From positions 62,564,282 through 62,628,281 of the forward strand of contig NC_087066.1 in the NCBI RefSeq assembly GCF_963678635.1: a stretch of 64,000 bases of DNA, written 5' to 3'. How positions within the stretch are numbered: the first letter of the stretch is position 1; every line of letters starts with the position of its first letter. The notes below the pieces were generated by a model. That model was given only the letters and a program-made list of their open reading frames with translations, searched no databases and was not told where the DNA came from. This stretch comes from Symsagittifera roscoffensis (taxonomy: Eukaryota; Xenacoelomorpha; Acoela; Convolutidae). Shown here one piece after another: positions 57,101 to 63,300 of this stretch. The position numbers were made by a program, and so were the translations under genes.

Positions 57101-57710
57101 GGGGGTAGGACTTACCCACACTGAAAACTTGATAATAAAAAAATTGAGAATAGCAAGAGAAACAGGAAACTTAGAAGCAGAAACAGGCGAAGAACCTAAG
57201 AAACCTGACATAGGCAGGGTAGTTGAGTCATATTTTAATTTACCAAATGAATATTCAAGTAACATAGTACTAACAGATAGTGATTTCATACTCACAAACA
57301 GAACATGTGCGATAGCAATCACCGCAGACATGAGTTTTAGGACGGCGCTAGCGGCAGATTTTAAGAGGGAATACAAAAACGTGGAATTCCTTTGGAAGCA
57401 AAGACCAGGGATAGGGGGCGTAGCAGCCTTACCCCAGGCGGTGTCGCAGATACCGGGAAAGTACTTATGCTTCTTGGTAACGAGGGCGACAGAGAAGCAG
57501 CACGTGGACCCAGAAAACCTAGTCTTGTCTTTGACGAGGCTGAGGGACTTCCTTGTGGAAATGGACGTGAAGGAGCTTTCGCTTCCAGTGTACGATCCAA
57601 ATAGAGGAAGACTGCATCCTCGGGAATTGTACGCGCTTGTACACGTGATATTCTCTGATACGAACATACAAGTGTATCTACATAAGAAATATTACTTAAG
57701 TATAGGCTGA
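48108..57710 (+). CDS. Ty3/gypsy-type Gag-Pol polyprotein with macrodomain-like C-terminus
   Basis: One intact 3,200-codon frame from ATG (A at -3) to TGA. Gag: disordered N-terminus, coiled coil at about 304-415, capsid-like region at about 590-770, two CCHC knuckles near 799 and 852 (CX2CX4HX4C). Protease: LLDTGA near 1158 and ILGRDF. RT: YVDD near 1645, preceded by TLDLGSAFWQ and MPFGLCN. RNase H: DTDAS near 1793 through NADSLS near 1905. Integrase: HHCC finger near 2415, D-D-35-E residues near 2481, 2541 and 2578, then a GPY/F-like WRGPF near 2718. Gag and Pol share one frame, so no frameshift is needed. About 500 residues of acidic spacer between RNase H and integrase are unusual and carry three LSGE repeats. 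The last 150 residues (3050-3198) follow a macrodomain pattern. With 3,200 residues it is roughly twice a usual gypsy polyprotein. Confidence 0.92.
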   Translation: MSLDKSRIPKRGNSSRKFIPEKQRKTMTDPFVDWIKRTRSDKEGTVSGRMVETRSQKTSEERRELLEVEVNTDHTMNDNQGVNGLEGRGRRLASESTPVEQGHDFATSTGTLDREEMSELSDISTELTATRRSPTDNTMMASGTGKQTTSSSFSERMKNTFGNIFPFSMGGGAGNDGESQEEEDEEEQGDFGSQVSLNSSIQESEAHVGRETGTMDKFGVVTTISKEANTPGQSKDFAIRTSSEPQPEESRTRGLGNALADPEIDNDKTSRQRVKARISTSTKLPGTDRVTPPLVTPLMDNGAALEEALNNIVGSLGEQNEQMSIRMSELERAVHIERESLREEINRNRQEVGRSEKRLKERTDEHMTRNLSRMTREAEQRELRLRADMEKLRIQQEQSLGSLDIKIDAMMERRTQAIMDRLDGLLSSKSGPKEREPNSGGPSREPRVNFNEHQRRKTYGSTRGRGSSSGYATRGNTAWGPNSRASSTGNRQTSNERPTQSTHATGRSDSDNMGHTSPRRSHMGQAGNAHGDSDCRDAPHTEPSTRCEDTQAGHSRDATAMATAFEPLNRSLETFLTRLSRTNERSEKSRRVFKKPRCYKDESDGCIDTWIEVMKLHFEEEDLSERQECSALTSNLEGTALNCVMAKKQYQRDTAEKIFEILLNRFGSGVQGHQAMMRFEKRRQREDETIDKFLDDLEMLRRRSQPDESNRRMNLAVASKFIDGVKNDELRTMLATHYTPLSTNAPTPEELRLKSKEYLLLKPPSRSGYYKNNYGNFNNGPANQGNNWYKPRDDMDKRRSCANCSSTDHHVSACPAYKQGMKAIGFSLEDEDASELDHEDFMRGVIAKFGPRCFFCNLEGHFKSDCPQFWDAVADIKHPRHEEALSGVKASKARLLSEAEARRKDKPQELAAKKMQAVTEEAREPEPATAADDFKIDYQAAAKDALDRVQQELVTKEIEQKVKLELENEKLQEQLNTFEAMEFEETKTPSSLDMKLKVISGKRFGMAPQGKKIQSIISVAGHQVIRNLSEPSEFTLMHLDTYADYLRQVEPRTESRAVRALLTTGGPRMKKLHGRYLEVYGPYQIMLNVDGISIYTRTYITTDDDQMGQIFLGEEELKVRRIGHDAMMEQDAVHIGYEADVTAHLLDTNGTKIGVTGLLDTGAVVSVMPIKTWERMGFTREDLIPTNLRLAAANRGTIYVAGRTPVTVLHMGGRNLRMSFLVVENLDDTDQFILGRDFVRNFDVMIDLNNGLIRIRNPDRKYVKRPINRIITDENKVPVFLDRKVKLQPGQAVVAIFRMRNLNSLSDSKQVCLVPNPNSQSSVILGRSFSVTRNGLCVSVLLNTLDTTVSIQRGKKLGYALPMRTDYEETENSKKYSVKDCPYHANKDKILKRINELKSIHKLFSMKSETDDGLSSCSNFPERPSSYELDSDKPVLPEIEHLKRKIGEGDFEKLRDLLDRNAEVFSKHKADIGCCNFVEHEIELEEGAVPHREGARRMTPHKSEACRAEIEMLLEYDMIEPSKSPWACGVVMAKKKGGQLRFCCDFRYLNAVTIKDAYPIPRIDESLSKLGDAKFFTTLDLGSAFWQVPLRKKDREKTGFACELGLYQWKRMPFGLCNATETFQRLMAQALTGVTKKYGNLLMCYVDDVVIATPTLEDHIDRLDEVFGCMKRAGLKCKPSKCEILRDSIKYLGRMVDRHGVRPDPEAVEAVLTWKAPRTDTQLMSFLGFANDYREFIKGYADKVYPMQKLMRNKGKKFEWNDEAQVAFENIKRELCEAPVLGMPTEKGMYVLDTDASVVAISGILHQEQEWNGRTVLRPIAYGSKVLSDTEMKYGAPKAEMFAVVTFVEKYRAYLGSAPFKLRVDNRALSWLKTYSMDQSYIGRWIVRLDGYHMIIEHRMRDKYQNADSLSKKTEFYERLEQKQANQAEVKEGFSFLDKETYEALPLTRWLDKSGHPIPGHPELPVEKAAEIKILSREDPVPLDLLLRSNLVQQELSRMNINNLSLLDKTVQVTPQVMRILGGLLEREVTRDDPEWTAAVASLTVSEKVKITPSRQQHEENKSDCRTIVQQLVSSIPQEILTSTSYGRKEQGSSKRKKTVTFVDREKEGEEVEQNLLQDYLSGEKDEEKNRRSQDQHPGQGNLSGESEINEEIPDEKQDRENKVLSGEFRWMRRKHRHDLEERAVYSTTSSTDDDSRNSGMDTYSDRNSSSGSELSELAIHTLLVETRAKDLDREVYQDPDSDRYLIPSERIFDNAADDLETIAVSKRSISLLPQKEVVRTDLQPFQQETQPLAKIWCVKMEEDTHQPNELNSQMRVMKTYLKARYRLSDLLRAQRNDRMTSNLKRWIENGAPDKGDLEEDSYRILRQYFMQKEGRLYLNKDGIVACRRREEDKVLYKYNALVLPQLYQTELLFRSHDQMGHQGIDKVYQRILKRFEWPGMKKACEKWVTACLSCQQVKDPRKLRFPLQSIESSEFNEVVQIDHQKICMTDSGYNQVLVMIDHFTKYAEAVPCITASAEETCDHLINTWIARHGCPMTFQSDNGTAFVGELTKELMRRSQVAQAHSTTYHPQTNGLVERQNRTLVSMLRVYCSRYMTDWDRYLPQVMGAYNSTQHSTTGVSPHMMLTGHEKSLPLTFFYPEYEGKKTFPQVYVRDVIKRQQELNDLCRRNTQQAQARQRKRFDKKAAGAKAYSVGDYVWVFQNVIPPKGTKKLLKKWRGPFMITEVHHEGRFYRLSTGRAAHYENIKPHNPSTEDWCIPADMEEGDYLMMDPACEINEKGTREKNDGNEVVEEGTDTPLDLDPNEQIEADDETLPYAEEDWQDSEQTEIPKNMEPDLPFTMQTRQKDGMRPRKKYNPYGDDFVVDRIDLKKIVEEVVGLEEITVSQDIDIVDDHNDECVDDWSKPEVEFDDEQQQSNEQDLTNLRVLEWLNEMTSDPKKTSVTIQDVDRESAKYIKTERDDPSWAAQEGQLLIPASNLDLIPGMRSTGTPMDIFVRGVGVGLTHTENLIIKKLRIARETGNLEAETGEEPKKPDIGRVVESYFNLPNEYSSNIVLTDSDFILTNRTCAIAITADMSFRTALAADFKREYKNVEFLWKQRPGIGGVAALPQAVSQIPGKYLCFLVTRATEKQHVDPENLVLSLTRLRDFLVEMDVKELSLPVYDPNRGRLHPRELYALVHVIFSDTNIQVYLHKKYYLSIG
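57258..57708 (+). other. Macrodomain-like region at the Gag-Pol C-terminus
   Basis: The order of elements resembles the TARG1/OARD1-type macrodomain, which binds or removes ADP-ribose: IVLTDSDFILT, then a CAIAITADMSF helix start, ADFKREY, GGVAAL, KYLCFLVTRATEK, a LTRLRDFL helix, VKELSLPVYDPNRGRL and FSDTNIQVYLH. The loop that normally has G-C-G-L-D is replaced by YDPNRGRL, so de-ADP-ribosylating activity is doubtful while a binding fold remains possible. The match is by pattern only. Confidence 0.5.
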
Positions 57711-58116
57711 GTGATGAGCGAGAGGGTGTTAGGCCAAAGACCAAGTTGCATGTAATATGTGATATGTGTGTTATGTTATGTTATGTTATGTTATGTGTTA
57801 GGTTATTAAGATCATGGGTAAGTAAGCGTTAGTGACCATGAACAACTAAATGACGATTTTGGGAATAGATCCAAAGTTTGGATTGTCCAATCTTAGGTCG
57901 AATTCCAAAATTTTAGAAACCAATTGATTTTAATAAATTTTAGGATAAATATCTTTTTATCTGAACTGTCTTTAAGCAAATTTTAACGATATATATTAAG
58001 GTGAAACTGACAGGTGTGACAGTCGTGATTCCTTTTCTAGATCCTGATTGATCATTTAATTGCTCACTTGAGTCAAAACTTGAAATCGAAATCAAATCAA
58101 ACTTGGAAAGAACAGT
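57711..58116 (+). other. Gap between Gag-Pol and ORF2 with splice-like signals
   Basis: Contains (TTATG)5 at 57,771-57,795, a consensus donor G|GTAAGT at 57,818, an acceptor-like AATAAATTTTAG ending at 57,943 and a stronger acceptor GATTCCTTTTCTAG ending at 58,040, 76 nt before the ORF2 ATG. ORF2 could be made from a spliced subgenomic RNA. Confidence 0.45.
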
Positions 58117-60360
58117 ATGGACAATTTCAACCTGGATGAATTGATGGACCTGGCAGAGGCATATGTAGGACCGATGGTAGATGCGATCTATCGTCGGCTG
58201 ATCGAACGAGACTTCGCTCTGGAGGACCCAGAGGTGGTCATGTTGCTGACCGCCCTGATTAACATCTTGGGGCACGACAACCGTGGGGACCGCCCCACGG
58301 AAGTCTTGTTGATGGCAGCATATGGAGAAAGAGGAGTACTAGACCGCCCGAACATGAGAGTGATGAGGTGGAGAAACGGGGCTCTCTCAGGGAGTGACTT
58401 GGCGAATGAGCCTGGGTTGGGAAGTTCTAGGACTTACCAACCAGGTGAGATGCCAATGCCCTCCAAGCCCAAACCTGGGCTGACGAGAATGCATCGGGAG
58501 ATGAACAGCGAGGCGACCTCGTCTGGTTCACCACTGAGAGCAGCTGTGCCACCAAAAGGGGCGAAAGTAACACAGAAGGTTCAGACGAACCAAACCATAC
58601 AAGATCTGGACGAGATGAACGATCAGTTGAGAAGTACGAAGAAGGAGTTAGACGATATGACGAAGACCATGCTGGCGATGGAGGAAGACCGGGACATGTG
58701 GAGAAAGTTGTTTGAAGACTGCAACAAAAAGCAGGGTCAAGAGATCGAACGCTTAAGGCAGGAATACAAAGAGCGATCGGAGCAGGTGGCGTTGACGACG
58801 TCCATTGAGAAAGTGATACCTGCAAGGGATATTCCTCGTGGGCAGTCCCCGATGGAGCTCTTGACACCTCGAGAAATGAGTCAAACAACGGAGACACGGC
58901 TTCCAGCAGAGACGAATCGAGTAACAATCCCGGATCCTAGTGACACCTTGGGTGATCCCGTCGTAGAACAGACAGTGAGAAAACTGATAGAGACCGCTGG
59001 ACGATTGGTCGCTAACAAGAATGCACCAGGTTCCGGGGTGACTGCACCCTATGGAACGATTGACGATACGGGCAGAGTACAACTCTCCCAGACAGTAATC
59101 AGACAAGGGATGAGTAACGTGACACCACTCATGGGGAACTCGAGAATCCCAGAGAGGAAAGTAAGGAAGATGCCAGCGAAGAAAGTGTCTCGTGTAATAG
59201 ACGTGCAGAAAAATAATCAATTGAAGTATAATTTCACGGGAGTTCCGGAGACAGATCCGAGAGCCTGCTTCAATCGAGCTACCTGGAGCCCAGCTGTGAA
59301 CCTGCAGCAACCACCACTCGGGACATCGCACCTGATATTGGGAGACAGCTTAGTCAGAGTGCTGTCGAATTTGAGGACCTCATGGGTCACCACGGTGATG
59401 GCCTTTGGAGGCGCGACGATTGCCCAATTATATCGCATGGTGGAGCTGATGAATCCAGGGAAGATACCCAATGTGATGATCTTAGTTGGGACGAATGATA
59501 TCTCCAGAGGATCAGATGAGCAGGAAGCACTGTGGGAATCAATGATGGTGTGTTTGTTTACTACTCTCTGGCAGAAGTTCAGTTGCGCGGTACTGACCGT
59601 TTGCACGGTGCCAATGAATGCAAGAAGCCTGACAGCATCAGGAAGAAGGCACAACGAGGGAGTCATGAGATGGAACAACATCTTGAGAAACCTAGCAAAT
59701 CGAAATGCCGGAAGAATGATCCTCATGGACATTGAACATGAATTGAGAGCCATGAATCAAGCCAGACTGACCACAGATGGCATCCACTTCGACAGTGTCG
59801 AAGGACAAGCTTGGTTGAATCGAGTCTTCCAAGAACGGTTGGATGAGCTGGAAGCAGAACTCTTTGACACAGGAGTACTGAAGGAAGAGGGAACGGTGAG
59901 TGATACGGTGATCACCACCTTTGTACCTCCTAACCTGGAAACACGCTTGGGTACGGTCCCAGCCGTCACAAATTACCGGCAACAAAGCTCCGGTGAACCA
60001 GGTCGAAGAACAGACGTACAAGATCGGTTGGGAGAAGCACCGATGAGGAGGACAATTCATCCTAGGAAAAGGATAGGACCTGTCAACCAACCAATCGAGG
60101 AAGTAGCAGGCACATCCAGATCGGACACTAGATCGGAGACGACGAGTACCAGTAGAGAGGAGAGACCGAGCAGAGACTCATTGATGTGGTCGCGATCCAT
60201 ACCGTCTCCTTGGCATATATACAAAGAAGAACTAATGAAGCTGGTCCTACAGAGAGTGAGCTTCATCGAAGATGCAAGGAGGATGCTGAATGGAGCGACG
60301 CTATCCGTCAGCAGATTGTACTCGATAACCGGCGATTGGACAACACGTGAAGATATTTAG
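58117..60360 (+). CDS. Retroelement ORF2 with SGNH hydrolase domain
   Basis: 747 codons, ATG to TAG, in a different frame from Gag-Pol. Residues 1-100 are helical; about 165-235 are a coiled coil; about 400-590 are an SGNH (GDSL-type) hydrolase with all four blocks: GDS with Ser at 411, the GG of FGGAT near 432, GTND at 457-460, and D-G-I-H with Asp 554 and His 557. Known members cleave ester bonds of lipids, acyl chains or carbohydrate acetates. Flanking regions are disordered and Ser/Arg-rich; a terminal helical segment follows. There is no signal peptide or membrane helix, so it would act inside the cell or in the particle. SGNH-type proteins are known from other retroelements (CR1 ORF1, rotifer Terminons), but a role here is unproven. 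Confidence 0.82.
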   Translation: MDNFNLDELMDLAEAYVGPMVDAIYRRLIERDFALEDPEVVMLLTALINILGHDNRGDRPTEVLLMAAYGERGVLDRPNMRVMRWRNGALSGSDLANEPGLGSSRTYQPGEMPMPSKPKPGLTRMHREMNSEATSSGSPLRAAVPPKGAKVTQKVQTNQTIQDLDEMNDQLRSTKKELDDMTKTMLAMEEDRDMWRKLFEDCNKKQGQEIERLRQEYKERSEQVALTTSIEKVIPARDIPRGQSPMELLTPREMSQTTETRLPAETNRVTIPDPSDTLGDPVVEQTVRKLIETAGRLVANKNAPGSGVTAPYGTIDDTGRVQLSQTVIRQGMSNVTPLMGNSRIPERKVRKMPAKKVSRVIDVQKNNQLKYNFTGVPETDPRACFNRATWSPAVNLQQPPLGTSHLILGDSLVRVLSNLRTSWVTTVMAFGGATIAQLYRMVELMNPGKIPNVMILVGTNDISRGSDEQEALWESMMVCLFTTLWQKFSCAVLTVCTVPMNARSLTASGRRHNEGVMRWNNILRNLANRNAGRMILMDIEHELRAMNQARLTTDGIHFDSVEGQAWLNRVFQERLDELEAELFDTGVLKEEGTVSDTVITTFVPPNLETRLGTVPAVTNYRQQSSGEPGRRTDVQDRLGEAPMRRTIHPRKRIGPVNQPIEEVAGTSRSDTRSETTSTSREERPSRDSLMWSRSIPSPWHIYKEELMKLVLQRVSFIEDARRMLNGATLSVSRLYSITGDWTTREDI

Positions 60361-63300
60361 GCAATTGACGACACCACCTGGTCATGTGAAGGAGAGAGTT
60401 TACCCAAAACTAGTGAACCAAGATGGTGATGCCCAGAGATATGGCGGATTGACAGCGATAAAGAAAGATGAGACCATCTTCGCCGCCTACGACAAAGCAG
60501 AGATGAGAAAGGCCAAAATCATGGTAGTAGCGAATTCAGAGTTCGTGTACACCTCTAAGTCTTTGTTTTGGCCGGACGTCATAATGCTGGCCGCAGTTGA
60601 CCTAGACCTATTGCAATCAGTGTCATTGGCTATAGGGGTACAAAGGCAGACAGAAATGAACCCGATAACGATTGTGTTTGCTGGCATCAATGACCATCTA
60701 CACAGTAGAGGTTTTCTGAGCAGGCTCAGAGATCCTGCAACAGCAGAAAACGCAGTATGGCCAGCGATAAAAGACATCCTGGAGTCAATGGGTGAAGTGG
60801 TAGACGCGACAAAGGAGGGATCATTCAATAAAGTGACGTTGGGAGTAGTATTTGCGTTGTCTCCGGGATATGCACATCTCCCGGATGGACTGAAATTTGT
60901 GTATGCAATGGTAGCCTTACTTTCGGAGGGAAAATATGATGTGATCATATCAGCCCCGAATCGCATGATAGAAATGGAGAACCTGAGGCCACTTAAGGCT
61001 GAACTGCCTGCAGTATGGTCAGATATCTCAAACGCGATGAGAGGGTTCAAGGACCACGCGCTACACATGTTGGTGTTGGACGAAGTGCTGGGGTTGGAAC
61101 TGTCCAACTTCAGTCGGCAACTCAAACTGAAACCAGGAATAGATGACGACCATCGAGTGATCACGGCGATGTCCAACGACTTGTGGTTCCGAGCAATGGA
61201 AGTGGCGAGTGAAGACACGAGAAGAAAGAATTCACTGGAGACGAGAGCTCATCTGGAAGCGATGGTGCTGAGAACCAAGCAGGAAGCAAACCAGTGGCTA
61301 CACCTGAATCCGAGAGTAGCGGCATTGGGTGCTGATGCTTTTCAGCAAGGCCCAGTAATGGTCACTAAGATACACGCCTACTTGTTGAAGGAGGTGAACC
61401 TGGCGGAAAATGCCGGAGAAAAGACAGCTGGGTTCGTGAACAGAATGTGTCAGATTACTCTGGAAACCTTCTGGACCCAGGAAGTGAAGGGACAGGAGGG
61501 ATTTGAAAGGACAGACAGCATGCTAGAAGGGTTGGGAGCCGGATGGACCGCGTCCTTCTTGGCAAAAGTTTACCCGAAAGTCTCGCACTATTTGATAAAG
61601 GAATTCCTCCAAGCAGTAGTGAAAGTATCGATAGTGGAATTAATAGCCTTGTTCGTGACGTTCGGAGCGGAGAGCTTTGTAAAAGGACCGGCGATACTGC
61701 TTACGGATGGAATACAGAACCTGCGACTAGATGGACTTCTGACACTGATCGCAATAACCCATGGAAACTTGGGAGGACTGATGAAACTGGCACGTTGTCC
61801 AGAGCAGATGAAAGAGAGAGTGAGGAATCTGGATATGAAGAAATCCACAGACTCGTGGAACAAAATAAGAGACCTGAGACACACTCTTATCCAATATCTC
61901 TTGCAGCAGAATCGCTTTGGAACCGGAGAAGACGAGACAATTGAAAGAGAGGAAGATGTTAGACGACATGTTGGAGGCATGCTGCTGTTAACAGATTTGA
62001 GCTTAGCTATGAGAATCGATCCCTTGGCGCTGATCAGAGGAGTCACGGAGTTCGTGACAGTGATCTATGGACCAGCAGTCACCTTTGCGTTCCCTGACGT
62101 TAAAGTGGAAGCATATAGGAGGTCGGTGTTGCACCTGAACCTCATATCGGCAGTGGACGGTAGTACACTGAACTGGTGTGAGCAGCACGCATTGCGAGAG
62201 CTCATGAGTGAAGATCTGTTATTTGCGAAAATATCGGAGCCAGAGATGACAGTCATCAATTTTGACGATCACTTCTGTGACCGCATGGGAGAAGTAGAAA
62301 GAGGGCACATCGAGGTGTTTCCAAAGTTTTGGAATCTGAGGCCCTATGACAAAACGAATGGTGAAATGACCAGAGTGCCTCGTCTCACAGCAGCGTATCA
62401 CAAGGTGAGAGAAGAGACGAAGGACTGGGGCGATTACAAGAAGCTACCCGAAGCAATCCCTGAATTCCCTCTGATAAGAAGGATGTTGCTCGGAGCAGTC
62501 TCCGTAGTACAAACTCCTAGGTTGAGAGCATTCGAAACCAATGAAAGGAGAGTAGGGAATTTCTCGGCGACGATGGATCCATACTTCGTGGGGAGAAATG
62601 CCGCCGTGTTACAGTACACACGATTTGCGTACACGGATCAAGCGACGAGAAGGCGAATAAGCAACGCTGCTACTCCCAAGCCTGAAGGATTTGATGAGGA
62701 ATGGAGGGGACTAGGCTTAGCTCCAATGAAGATGAGAGGCAGGACTGAATTGCCTGAAGCCTCAGTAATCCTGACCAGTGTGAGAAAAGAGATGAAAGTT
62801 GCGGGAATATTGCAGACGAGAATTTTCCTAGCACCCTTCGGCTGCGAAGAAATCAAAGTGGTCCATGGAGAAGAGGAAGATAAGTCGTCCGGTACATTGC
62901 TCATACCGAGATTCCAGGAAGAAGCCGACAAAGACGAACAAGGACCATCGAACTCGAATAGGGACAAGTCAGAAGGAGATGACGGACAGGGTGGAAACCG
63001 TCAGACTGAAGAACCCATGCAACAAGATCAAGCTGGTGGGGAGGACGACAGGGCATCGACAGGAGGAACATCCAGCCTGGATTTCAATATCTTCAGTGAT
63101 CTTGAGAATAATGCAGACACGTTGGAAATGACTGAGCCAGCGGATGAAGGCATCTCGACACTGGAACCTCCGTCAGCCTTTGAGGAAATGAAACGGAATT
63201 TGCCGGAGAGCAGCTCTCCTGGCAATACAAGAAATAACGATCAGAGAATCCTCATGGAATCACCTCGGAGGAGAAGAATAGAGGCCTCAGCCAGAGTACC

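Noticed and set aside
60487-61218. 243-codon minus-strand frame and other long antisense frames at 48-63 kb
   Set aside because: They mirror the codon structure of the sense ORFs and have no domain content.
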